A stretch of 64,000 bases of DNA from Pocillopora verrucosa (lineage: Eukaryota; Cnidaria; Anthozoa; Scleractinia; Pocilloporidae), in assembly GCF_036669915.1 (NCBI RefSeq), contig NC_089322.1, positions 16,236,219-16,300,218 on the forward strand, in the 5' to 3' direction. The notes under the pieces were generated by a model, which worked only from the letters and a program-made list of their open reading frames with translations, ran no database searches and was not told the origin of the DNA. A program made the position numbers and the translations under genes. Shown here one piece after another: positions 11,508 through 21,762 of this stretch (within the stretch, counting starts at the first letter, position 1; each line of letters begins with the position of its first letter).

Positions 11508-13712
11508 ATGGAGTCGCTTCTAAAAAACCTCAAAGAGCATGTAACATGTTCGATTTGTTTCGATACTTACACCAAACCCAAGACCATTGCTTGTCTTCAT
11601 ACGTTCTGCTGTGAATGCCTGGAGAGACATGCACTAACGAGCCAAAAACAAGGGTTTTATCGATGCCCCGAGTGTCAGGCACAAATTGGCATCCCCGAAG
11701 GAAATCGCTTTGATGATCTGCCGAGCAGTTTTCTGCACAACAGTTTGTTGAGTCTTCTTGATGTTCGACGCAGCGGCGAAGGAAGTGAGATCAGCTGTAG
11801 TACATGCCAGAAGAAGAGCGCTGAGATCAACTACTGCTTTGATTGCGAGAAGTTTATGTGCCCCGACTGTGTGAAAGCACACGAAGTGTTTCGAGAAACT
11901 ATGTTTGAGGGACACAAAGTCACACCAGTGCAACAGTTTCAAGCCGCAGACTACGAGGCCTTGTTGAAAAGGCAGTCATTTTGCTCAGAGAATTACCACA
12001 AAAAAGATGTGATTCGTTTTTTTTGCGTTGACTGTCAAAGGTGTGTATGTCAAGTTTGCATCGCCACAGATCACAAAAGCCACGATGTTGTTCCGCTTGA
12101 AAAGGCAGCTGACGATGAAAAAGTAAACATCATTGCCAGAGCGCAGCTGGTCAAAGAGAAGAAAGAGGCTTGCCGAGGTGTTATTCGTGAATTTGAGAAG
12201 ACGGAACTTGAGTTAGAAACAAACATTACCACAGCTAAACGCCAAGTCTTTCAAGCAACCGAACAGATGATGGGAAAGCTTCGCCAACTGGAGCGCGAAG
12301 CCATTTCTGCCCTCGAGAAGACTCGCGTGTCAAGGATTGAGAAATTACATTCTGGAAAAGCATCGGTTGTGTCTTTTGAAAAGCAACTTGACCAAGCATT
12401 TGAGTTCAGTAACAACCTGGTTGAGAGAAGCTCAAGTTCAGACATAATGCAAAACAAGAAAAATGTAGAAGAACGAATCGAAGACCTCATCAAGACCACA
12501 ATGCCAGCACTTCCGGCTAGCTCGTGTGTAGAATTTGTGACGACATGTAAACCAGAGAGTTTGAGTCTGGGATTTACGAAATTCAGCGAAACAGATGTGC
12601 AAGGATCGGCCGTAGAAGGACTGGATCAGAATTTCCAAGCTGGTGTAGAGGCAGAGTTACTAATTTGTCCCAAAACAAGGGAAGGAGAAATCAGAAACAC
12701 TCAGCACACAGATCGTGTTGAAATACACATAGACCTTGCTGATCAGGTGAGGAGCTTGGTGACGAGTGAAAAAGAAGATGGAAATTTCCAAGCAAAATTT
12801 GTAGCGAAAGTACCAGGTATTTATAAAATAGAATTAAAGATAAATGGAGAGAAACTTGCCCGGAGTCCATTTTCTATTCTGGTCAAAGCACGAGAGTTAA
12901 ATGTTATAGGCAAGTTGGACGTTCGGGGAGAAAAGCTGCAAGGTCCTGCCGGTATTGCAGTGAACAGTAAAGGTGTTATTGCTGTGGCTGATTATGAAAG
13001 ACACTGTATCCTGCTATTTGATGAGAAAGGATTTTGGTATGAATTTGGTTCTTATGGAGACAAGAATGGACGATTAAAGAATCCAGCTGACGTCACATTC
13101 CTCAACGATGACGAGATTCTGGTGGCAGATGACTCTAATCACCGAATACAGCAGTTGAATGTACACACAGCGAACTTTGTGAAAAGCTTCGGAAAAAAGG
13201 GAAGTGGAGATGGAGAGTTTGAGAATCCTGTAAGTGTTTGTATTACAAGTGATGAACGTTTTATCGTTGCAGTGGATTTTAATAACAGCAGAATTCAGGT
13301 GTTTACAATGGATGGTGAACCTGTGTTTAAGTTTGGAGACAGCGGTCCAGAAAGGCTGGATCATCCCACCGACTGCGTTTGTTACGAGGAAAAGTTCTTT
13401 GTAGCTGACATGAATAATAACTGTGTGAAAGTGTTTAATGAGAGAGGACAGTTTTTGTACAAGTTTGGAGAAAAAGGAAACGGTGATGGACAGATGGATA
13501 AGCCGTATGGCTTATGTGTTGACAAACATAATAACCTTTTCTTATGTGATTGGGGAAATAATCGAGTTCAACAGTTTACATTGGAAGGAACTTTCACTGG
13601 AAAGACAAGTTCAAATATTCAGTTTGGATGGCCGTGGAGTGTCACCCCAATGCTAGATGATCGGATTGTGGTCGCAGACTTCGGAAAGAAAGAAGTTTAC
13701 ATTCTGAAATGA
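11508..13712 (+). CDS. TRIM-NHL E3 ubiquitin ligase, copy 2 (TRIM2/3/71-like)
   Basis: Predicted cytoplasmic RING-type E3 ubiquitin ligase of 734 residues. Numbering from the longer frame opening at 11439: RING C37-C40-C52-H54-C57-C60-C76-C79; B-box 1 about 118-162; B-box 2 with C182, C196, C199, C204, C207, H212 and H215; coiled coil about 220-365; filamin/Ig domain about 400-505; six NHL blades about 508-757. The domain order is that of TRIM2, TRIM3 and TRIM71. I chose the start at residue 24 (MESLLKNL) because RING proteins of this family begin just before the RING, and because the upstream ATG abuts a TATA-like box (11429-11437). Blade 1 is unusual: GFWYEFGS replaces the GKFVRKLGS of the other copies. 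Single coding exon. Domain calls are secure; ligand and substrates are unknown. Confidence 0.94.
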   Translation: MESLLKNLKEHVTCSICFDTYTKPKTIACLHTFCCECLERHALTSQKQGFYRCPECQAQIGIPEGNRFDDLPSSFLHNSLLSLLDVRRSGEGSEISCSTCQKKSAEINYCFDCEKFMCPDCVKAHEVFRETMFEGHKVTPVQQFQAADYEALLKRQSFCSENYHKKDVIRFFCVDCQRCVCQVCIATDHKSHDVVPLEKAADDEKVNIIARAQLVKEKKEACRGVIREFEKTELELETNITTAKRQVFQATEQMMGKLRQLEREAISALEKTRVSRIEKLHSGKASVVSFEKQLDQAFEFSNNLVERSSSSDIMQNKKNVEERIEDLIKTTMPALPASSCVEFVTTCKPESLSLGFTKFSETDVQGSAVEGLDQNFQAGVEAELLICPKTREGEIRNTQHTDRVEIHIDLADQVRSLVTSEKEDGNFQAKFVAKVPGIYKIELKINGEKLARSPFSILVKARELNVIGKLDVRGEKLQGPAGIAVNSKGVIAVADYERHCILLFDEKGFWYEFGSYGDKNGRLKNPADVTFLNDDEILVADDSNHRIQQLNVHTANFVKSFGKKGSGDGEFENPVSVCITSDERFIVAVDFNNSRIQVFTMDGEPVFKFGDSGPERLDHPTDCVCYEEKFFVADMNNNCVKVFNERGQFLYKFGEKGNGDGQMDKPYGLCVDKHNNLFLCDWGNNRVQQFTLEGTFTGKTSSNIQFGWPWSVTPMLDDRIVVADFGKKEVYILK

Positions 13713-15170
13713 ATGCCCATTTTTGAAAGTAACTATCAATTCTTCGTAAGCAAACCTTTTGCGAATATCTGTAAGTTTTATTGTTTTATTACTTTACGGA
13801 AAACTGTGACATGTCACGTGTCACAAGAGAACTTGAAGGAAAATGGCTAGAATCAGCAACTTGCCTTCTAATTTTTCAAGGACAGTTTCAAAGAATTGTT
13901 GATTCATCACTTCAGAAATGTGATTGTGTGAGCTTTTATTAAATTATAGTAATAGGACTGTGTGGAGTCCAATTCGGTCTATAATCATACAAGTGATTGA
14001 CAAAATCGGACGACTACGAACGGGGAGTCCCATTTGTCAATCACTAGTTTAAAAAAGAAACTAGACATCGGTTATACGTTTTCACGAAAAGACAACGGTT
14101 CAGTCGCCGAAATGCGCGACAACAGCGCTTGCATATGACACGCATTGTCCATTTACACAGGCATGACATGTCAACTGTTCTATTCAATTGTGCAGTTACA
14201 AGCATGAGACCTGCACTGTTCAATTGGTGCTCAAATCGAGCTGGTGATAACCAATCACATGCCGGAATTTTGTTATAGTTTTGACAGACCACAAAATCGA
14301 TTTCAAACGAGATTAAGCTTTGTAACCGCTCAAAGATTTAGGAGTATTATTAAGGCAAAAAAAAAAAACACATTTCTGCAAAATAAATGTACAGTGGCAT
14401 TGATTAATGTAAATTGTTGATGATACATTTTACTTATCAACTTTGCATTTTTCCAGCATGTAGTGGACTTTTCCCTGAGCATATTTTGGTAGAGTTTTGG
14501 TTAAGTTAAAGAATAGTAATTCTCTCATCAAATGAAGCATGATTTGTATCAAATTTTTAAATTAACACATTGACAGCAGCTTGCATGATTAAGCTGTAAA
14601 CAATTCAACAATTTCGTAGTGCTTCATTACTTTTGGAGGAATAACATTTAAATTGTTATTAGAAACCGTCTAAAGACTGAGGAGTGTTTTGAATGCATCA
14701 AGTTTGCATTTCTATTTAGGTATTTTATGCATGCTGAGTTTTCATTAATAAGTTCCTTTAAGTATTATAAAAGTGTCGATTGATTGAATGAATTACAGAT
14801 ATTACAGGATATTTTCCATTGTATTCATGAACTGTTCTAAAGTGCTTATCCTTTAAGTTTCTATAGCATTGACTATCGATAAAACAAATAACTTATTGAC
14901 AGCATTGTGAATAAATGTACTTGTTTGATTTTCAAACGTGTGTTACTGTGCAACAAGAATGGCTGCATGAGTAATAGATTAGTTATCTTTTTGCTGTCCT
15001 AAAAACTCTTCTTTGGATGAAGAAGGGTATTTAGGATTATTTTTGACTTTGCCAGATTGCATCAGTTGAAAGCTAAGATGTAAAGTTCACAAGAACCCCT
15101 TCTGCCTTACTTGGTTCAGTTTAAGAGCCAAGTTAACCAAGATGTTGTATTGCACATTTTGATTGTTCAG
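13713..15170 (+). repeat. Spacer 2, TRIM 3' flank
   Basis: Near-identical to 49965-51422 and 58745-60179 and close to 1-1344. It holds the palindromic motif cacgtgtcac near 13816, attata-rich DNA and no recognisable exon. Confidence 0.75.
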
Positions 15171-15341
15171 AGACAGAGCAAATCAGATGAAGTAACAGGG
15201 AGGACTGGAGAGGCTGATGGTTTGGGAGGCATTCCAGCTACACAGCCTCCCCTCACCACACCCCTAGAAAGAAGACATATTCCTCTACAACTGAGCATGA
15301 CACTGGAGTAAATTGTGGGCCAGCTGGGTGTGCTTATACAG
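15171..15341 (+). pseudogene. Orphan POC1 penultimate exon, broken (spacer 2)
   Basis: A tgttcag acceptor is followed by RQSKSDEVTGRTGEADGLGG and PLTTPLERRHIPLQLSMTLE, then TAA. The donor position reads acag/tctt. It shares both the stop and the dead donor with the copies at 1345, 51423 and 60180. Confidence 0.72.
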
Positions 15342-15919
15342 TCTTTTGTTGTGGAAACATTTCTGAACAAGGAATTATTTCAGAAACCAAGAGCCCTGGG
15401 GTTGGGGACGGGGGATACACTCCTGTTAATGATCCCATCATGCTGTTATTCATCGGGGAGAATACTAGGGGTTGAAGGGGACCCATGTTAGGGAGAAAGG
15501 AGCGAAAGGGTGTGGCCTGATGAAAAGTTTACACCTATCAGCTATTAATCAATATCCATTTTAAAACACCATTCCTTTAGCCTGGATCAGGTGCCGGGGG
15601 TGGGGAGGTAGGGAAAAGATGGTGGGGAAGCACTCTAGTTGCTCTTTCTCTCTTCCCCCTCCCCCTAGAAAAAGGAATACCTGGTCGCGAGATGAGGTTC
15701 ATTTCTGAAACAGCAATTAGCTATCAAGTCCATGGCTCCCGTCGGGAAAAAGGTCATGAACATTCTTATATGAGTTTTTTGTTGTACAGAGACGAGTGAA
15801 AGATTTCGTGCAACGTGGAGATTTATTAGCTTACGCCTAAACTCAATGATATTTGAGTTTTTTACGATATTTTTTGGTGTAGGGGAGAGATTGTCATATT
15901 CATTGAGCCACTTTTTTGT

Positions 15920-16012
15920 TTGGAACAAAGTCTGACTAGGACTGAGAATAAACTACGAGAGTGCCTGGATAACCAACAGAAAATAACTCTACAGATCAGA
16001 CCTAACGAGTAG
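15920..16012 (+). pseudogene. Orphan POC1 last exon, acceptor deleted (spacer 2)
   Basis: The frame contains [11 protein letters not shown] and ends after RPNE. The acceptor and first codons present in other units (ttgcag/acagtttcaat) have been deleted, giving cttttttgtttggaac. The same lesion is in spacers 7 and 8. Confidence 0.68.
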
Positions 16013-16404
16013 TGCAATACAGCATCAGTATCTAGAGACTCAATCATTAGTCATGTTCAGAATTATTTTAAGACTAATTTTTGTATGGTAATATTGTAAA
16101 CTATAAAAGAAATTTTCAATTGAGTGTCGAAAGTAGTCATGGATATAGTCATGGGCATAAGTTTACCTTGACTGTAGTCTGTTATTGGTTTAGAGAGCCT
16201 ATGCTGCCCTCTTGACCAATCAAGTACGTGCCTCATCATGATCGAGTGTTGGAATAGGGCCATTCGTATATTTCCAGCGCTTCAGGCTCTTTGCTAGTTT
16301 TTCTTTTGAGTTATCTCTGGCCTTTTGCTATATTTCCTTTTCTAGAGCAGTTTCCAACTGAGTATCGAAAGTGATGCTGTATTGCTTTGGTTCTGCTTTA
16401 CTTC

Positions 16405-16675
16405 TTTGTGTGGTTGGTCCACAGAAACTCAGAAAGACTCGCGTCACAATCTTAACCAATCATATGTAAAACTAAGACCAAACACGACCTGATCACTCGC
16501 GTTTTCCCGCGCTTTAAGGGGGTTGGCTGTTTCTACTCTGAGTTCTCATTGGCTAATAATCATGGAAATCTTTTTCTGATTGGCAGTTGTGATTACCTTG
16601 GTTTTGGTTTTTCGATACTGAATTGAAAAGTGCTCGATGATTGGCAGTTGTGATCACTTTGGATTGGGTTGTAGG
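16405..16675 (+). promoter_or_regulatory. CCAAT/E2F-like promoter module (spacer 2)
   Basis: Within about 270 bp there are several CCAAT or ATTGG boxes (ggttggtcc, aaccaatca, cattggctaat, two copies of tgattggcagttgtgat) and one E2F-type ttttcccgcgc at 16502-16512. It lies between the POC1 last exon and the FHA-RING scrap, where the FHA-RING gene's promoter would be expected. The module recurs at 28608, 45686 and 61370. Confidence 0.4.
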
Positions 16676-18160
16676 ACACTCAGTTGAAATGCGCTTTTTT
16701 TAGAGTACAGTGTTTTATATCTATGTGTAAATATCACATAAAGTTACTAAGTCAATGGCAGAACTACAAGTAGATTAATGAAATATTTTTACCTACCTTT
16801 GCTGTATGTTTGGAATGAGAACTTGTTTTACATTTAGTCGGAGGTTGAAATAGCTTTTCTATTAGCTGATTTTATTTGCTGGTGTTCTCTGTATTCAATG
16901 TTCTTATGTGTTTTAAAATTGTTTTTCGTTTAATACGTATTCAGTAACTTTAGACCTAGACTAAACAGAACGTTATTTGTCCGCTGGTGGATACGAGTTT
17001 ATAATATCTCTCACAAAAGAGAGATGTTGTCGACACTCGAGGATAAATTTGTATCAACCCACGGCCATGTATGCCTTCTCAGGGTTGTCAAAAAGATTTT
17101 GTGTAACAGCCGTCAATTCAGTGTCAATACCACGTTTTATTCGATCCGATCAACTACGATCTGCACACTGTTCGAATACAATGCTGTATGATAAATCCTT
17201 TCAAACAAGTAAGTGTCCTTTTCCGTAACCTTGAAAAGTGCTACAATATCCGTAATGGTTCCGTAATGTTCTTTTTCTTCGATGTAAGTCTAGTTAAACG
17301 ATCCTCATCCGAAAAATAAAAGCGAAAATAACAAGCGATGAAAACACACGTGCGCTGAGATTTAACGTAGTGTCGAATGGCAAAATCTCGGCAGAGACTA
17401 GGCCTAGTGCTTAGGGAACCTACCATTTACATTTAGAGTAACTGAACTGTGATACAAAGAAGGCCGAATAAAAAAGTTTTATTTACACCACTGTCATGCT
17501 TCCATGCCTGCTACTGGATTAATGTAACAAATCTGCCCTCTATGTAGAAAGGGCTTATCTAGAAATGTTACATATTATCTTTTTCAACCTTTCAAATGCC
17601 GAACAACAACAGCATCAGGGGGCAAAATATCTTGTTTGGTGCATACACTGTCCGAACTGACTGGTTTCCGAAACGCAGAATGATTCCGAATGAATTGGGT
17701 TCCCTTGGGGAAGGAATAAGCGATGGGAGCCTTTATCACCGAGTGAAGTACTATGGTATGGGTACATGATAGAGAGGTAGGGGTAGTAAAGGTAAAGATA
17801 GGGCCACTTGACCCAGAAAAAGGGGTGCAGGGTACTAGACAGAGAGGTAAATACTCTGGGAAGATTTTTAAGGGGGTGGTGTGGGTTTATAAAATAGAAA
17901 TATGCAGAAATAAACAACAACAACAACAACACCTGATGCCTCTTTCACCTCATTAGCAGATAATATTTTGTCTGTAACTCTGAAGTAGGATCAAGATCAA
18001 AGCCCGATCTTGTTTAACTGATTTTGCATGAAGATTATCATCCTTCTGCCAAGGGTCAAAAAGAAATTTTCGCCGTAGGGGTAAGGCCATCTTCATAGAT
18101 TAAGTTCAGTGACCTGTTTCTTGAAAGTACCGGTAACCAGGAGCCCATAAGTAATGAGCT
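16676..18160 (+). other. Spacer 2: unit-specific segment and FHA-RING scraps
   Basis: Includes the roughly 340-bp segment (17097-17436) absent from spacer 0 but present in spacers 6 and 8. The FHA-RING remnant runs from atgccgaacaacaacagcat near 17597 to the exon-1 end scrap (ggttcccttggggaaggaat near 17697), then intron-1-like DNA with a (CAA)n tract near 17910-17930. The unit is cut at about 18160, where it is fused directly to the third NHL blade of TRIM copy 3. Confidence 0.55.
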
Positions 18161-18723
18161 CCGAATACAGCAATTGAATGTACAGACAGGGAACTTTGTG
18201 AAAAGCTTTGGCAAAGAGGGAAGTGGAGATGGAGAGTTTGTGTCTCCTGTAGGTGTTTGTATTACAGGTGACGGACGTTTTATCGTTGTAACGGAGTTTG
18301 CTAACAGCATAATTCAGGTGTTTACAATGGATGGTGAACCTGTGTTTAAGTTTGGAGACAACGGCCCAGAAAGGCTGGATCATCCCACCAGCTGCGTTTG
18401 TTACAAGGAAAAGTTCTTTGTAACTGACAAGAATAATAACTGTGTGAAAGTGTTTGATGAGAGAGGACAATTTCTGTACAAATTTGGGACACGGTGATGG
18501 ACAGATGGATACGCCGTATGGCTTATGTTTTGACAAACATAACAACGTTTTGGTATATGATGCGAGGAACATTCGCATTCAACAGTTTACTCTGGAAGGA
18601 GCTTTCACTGGAAAGACAAGTTCAAATATTCAATTTGGATTGTCCTGGAGTGTTACCTCAATGTTAGATGATCGGATTTTGGTCACAGGCTTCCGCGGAA
18701 AAGAAGTTTACATTCTGAAGTGA
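18161..18723 (+). pseudogene. TRIM-NHL copy 3, 5'-truncated NHL fragment
   Basis: Homology to the intact copies starts abruptly at ccgaatacagcaattgaatg, about two blades into the NHL propeller, and runs to the normal stop. RING, B-boxes, coiled coil, filamin domain and first blades are gone, together with the 5' half of the spacer, so one deletion removed both. A second lesion is an 8-nt deletion near 18487 (aatttgggacacggtgatgg against a longer sequence with gagaaaaaggaaac), which shifts the frame before blade 5. No initiating ATG is available. Clearly a dead gene fragment, although its blade loops show the same kind of variation as the intact copies (for example FAN and ARN). Confidence 0.9.
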
Positions 18724-20343
18724 ACGTCCATTTCTGAAAGCAACAATCAATTTTTCAAAAGCAAACCTTTAGCAAATATCTTTGAGTTTTATTACTTTAT
18801 TAATTTACGGAAAATTGTGACATGTCATTTGTCGTAAGAGAATTGGAAAGAAAATGGCTAGAATCAGCAACCCGCCTTCTAATTTTCTTTGGAGAGTTCA
18901 AAGAACTGTTGATTCATCATTTCGGTAATGTGATTGTTTGTGTCGTATATTGATAATAGTAATAGGATTGAGTGGACTCCAATCTGATCTCTAATCGTAC
19001 TAGTGATTGACAAAATCAGACGGCTGCAAAGTGAGAGTCAGATTTGTCAATCAATAGTTTAGAAAGCAACCACCCATTGGTTTTATGTTTTGTATTTCCG
19101 ATCCCATTGGCCCGAGGGCACTTGCGATTACTTGTTTATCACATAAAGGGAAAATTTTTTGAGGGAATTGCATTTGCGCACAATGTCTACATGATTTAGC
19201 CCTTTCAATACTGCTACTAATGTCAAAACAGATCTAACTGACCAATAGATTCAATGAACATTTTATTCTGAAAGTACAGTTACCAACATCACACGGCTTC
19301 ATTCAGTTAAATTGCAATCAATAACTGGTTGCCACCTACAGCAAAAAGACTCAATCAGCATCAAGTGATTTAAGAAAAAATGCATTCTGTCTTATCCAAT
19401 CAGTATTCAGTAATTTTGCCCCACTTTTGATAATACAAAAAAATCAACAGAGCGTGCATATGATGAGAACTGTTTACTTACATCGGCATGACATGTCAAC
19501 TGTTCTATTCAATTGTCCAATCGCAAGCATAATGCATACACAGTCCTATTGGTGTTCAAATTGGGCCGGTATTAACCAATCACGTGCAAGAATATAGTTT
19601 TGATAAAGCATGAAATCAATTTCAAACGAGAATAAGCTCTATAACCGCTTAAAGACATAGGAGTATTTTAAAGGCAAAATATACATTTCTGCAAAGTAAC
19701 TGTACAGTGGTACTGAGTAGTGTTAATTGTTGCTGATAATTTTTACTTATTTACTTTATATATTTTCAGCAGGTTTAAGTAGACTCTTCCATGAGCATAT
19801 TTTGGGAGACTGATAGTTGAGCTCGATAATATTAATTGACTTGTCAGATGGAGCATGCTTTTACATCCAATTCTTTAATGACCACTCATGGACAGTGGCT
19901 TGCATGATTAAGCTGTAAACAATTTGACAATTTCTTAGTACTTAGTTGCTTTTGGAGGAATTACGTCTAAAATGTGATTAGAAATCATCTTAAGACTGAG
20001 AAGTGTTTTGAATGCATGAAGGTAGCATTTCTATTTAGGTTTTTCATACATGGATGAATTTTTAAGAATAAGTTTCTTTAAGTATTATAAAAATGTAAAT
20101 TGATCGAATGAATTACTGATATTATAGGATATTTTTCACCATATTCACTGTTCAACAGTTTTTTGTTGTACTTAAAACTCTCCATTGGATGAAGTAAGCT
20201 ATTGAGAATTATTATTTGACTTTGCCAGATAGCATCAAATGAAAGCTAAGAGTTGAAGTTCACGAGAAATCCTTCCACCTCACTTGGTTTAGTTGAAGAG
20301 CAAAGTTAACCAAGATGTTGTCTTGCAAATTTTCATTCGTCAG
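18724..20343 (+). repeat. Spacer 3, TRIM 3' flank, older form
   Basis: Diverged from spacers 0, 2, 7 and 8. It retains a roughly 350-bp segment (about 19079-19440, with ctgtcttatccaatcagtat) shared only with spacer 5 (34960-35280). This marks spacers 3 and 5 as a separate, probably older subfamily. No exon recognised. Confidence 0.6.
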
Positions 20344-20512
20344 AGACAGAGCAAATTAGATGAAGTAACAGGGAGGACTGGGGAAGCTGATGGTTTGGGA
20401 GGCATTCCAATTACACAGCCTCCCCTCACCACACCCCTGGAAAGAAGAGATATTCCTCCAAAACTGAGCATGACACTGGAGCTCATTGTGGGCTAGCTGG
20501 ATGTGCTAACAC
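20344..20512 (+). pseudogene. Orphan POC1 penultimate exon, broken (spacer 3)
   Basis: The frame has RQSKLDEVTGRTGEADGLGG and PPKLSMTLELIVG, reading through the site where the other subfamily has TAA. It then meets its own TAG (gggctagctgg for gggccagctgg), and the donor reads acacg/tttg. An independent inactivation of the same exon. The POC1 last exon is missing from this unit. Confidence 0.7.
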
Positions 20513-20770
20513 GTTTGGTGTGCAAACATTTCTGAACAGGGAAGTATTTTAGAAAACCAAGCGCCTTGGGGGTGGAGTGGGATGCACTCCTGTTAATGAC
20601 CCCATCATGCTAACACACATTGAGGAGAATACCAGGGGTTGAAGAGGGACCCATGTCAGGGGGAAAGAAGCAAAAGAGTTTGGTCCAATGAAAAGTTTAC
20701 ACATATCAACCACGGATCAATATCCATTTTAAAACATCCTCCCTCCAACAAGACACGAGTACGAGTCTTA

Positions 20771-21150
20771 GGCAGTGTTCACACTTGGTGCCCGGGCACT
20801 AGTACCCGGGCACCGGCACAAAATGGTGCTGTGTTCAGACACACGGTACCCAGTCTGAAGATATGTTCACATTCAATAAACAGAGCACACGCTCACTATT
20901 GAAATCTCGAGTGGGACAAGGAATTGTGGGTACGAAAACAAGTGGTTTGTGGGTAAAGTGCCAGGGCACCAACGAAAAATGTGTTCACACAAGGACTCAG
21001 TGCCCAGTTTAGTGCCCGAGTACAAGGTCTCGCACCGGCACCGTGCCCGAATTCTGGCGTGGGTACCAGGAAAAAAGGTGTGTTCACATTGGTGCCCGGC
21101 GTAGAATAGAACCCGGGCACGGTGCCCGGGCACCAAGTGTGAACACTGCC
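20771..21150. mobile_element. 380-bp PIF/Harbinger-type MITE
   Basis: The left end ggcagtgttcacacttggtg is the exact inverted complement of the right end caccaagtgtgaacactgcc, and the inverted repeat extends through cccgggcac. Flanking TTA is duplicated at 20768-20770 and 21151-21153. The paralogous site near 44547 reads gacttagaaacggg with a single TTA, which is the empty site. A 3-bp TWA duplication is the PIF/Harbinger signature. No transposase; the interior is full of ggtgcccgggcacc-like repeats. Confidence 0.9.
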
Positions 21151-21153
21151 TTA

Positions 21154-21762
21154 GAAACGGGGGGCACGGCTTTTGGGTACCCATTTTAAGAATACACTGT
21201 TTTATATCTGTGTGTACATATCATATAAAGTTACTATGGCAATATAAGAACCGCAATCAGATTAATTAATTAATTAATTAACTATTATTACCGACCTTTG
21301 CTGTATATTCAAACTTTCACGATGCCACACAACGACAGCATCAAGGGGAAAAATTCCCTATTTTGTGCATACACTGTCCGAACAGACTGGGTTCGGAAAC
21401 ATCTAAATTCAATTAAAAGTACAAAACTTTGCATGCTGATCAACACAGTTCGCGCGTATCGAGCCTACGAGCGATGTGAGCATGACAGAGATCCGCGAGA
21501 AAACAAAACATCACTTTCACATTCATTCCTCATATCCGTTATCCTTTTCCCTATTCCTGATTTTGCTAACGAGAAGTTACACCCGAGCTTTTCCGATCTT
21601 GTCCGAACGATTTCCGAATATCGTGTCGTACTGTTAAAATGGCCGCTTGGAGAGTACTTCAAGAACACAGTCAAGAAGAATCTTGAAGTGGTATGAGAGG
21701 CTTTTGCACACTGAAACAGAGGAGAAAAATGCTCCGTCTGCAGAGGGTCGAAGGTAATTGCT
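21154..21762 (+). other. Upstream of FHA-RING gene A
   Basis: Begins with the DNA that follows the promoter module in other units (gaatacactgttttatatct), then a (TTAA)n-like run near 21262-21282. It continues with atgccacacaacgacagcat near 21320, the original of the scrap kept in every spacer. A 132-codon frame (21298-21696) overlaps it but resembles nothing I know. Part may be a 5' exon of the FHA-RING gene. Confidence 0.35.

Noticed and set aside
20639-21184. Frames of 74-103 codons on both strands
   Set aside because: They lie within or across the 380-bp MITE and reflect its inverted repeats.
21298-21696. 132-codon frame before the FHA-RING gene
   Set aside because: No recognisable domain; only its first part is related to the scraps in other units, and it is out of frame with the FHA exon. 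Possibly part of a 5' exon, but unsupported.
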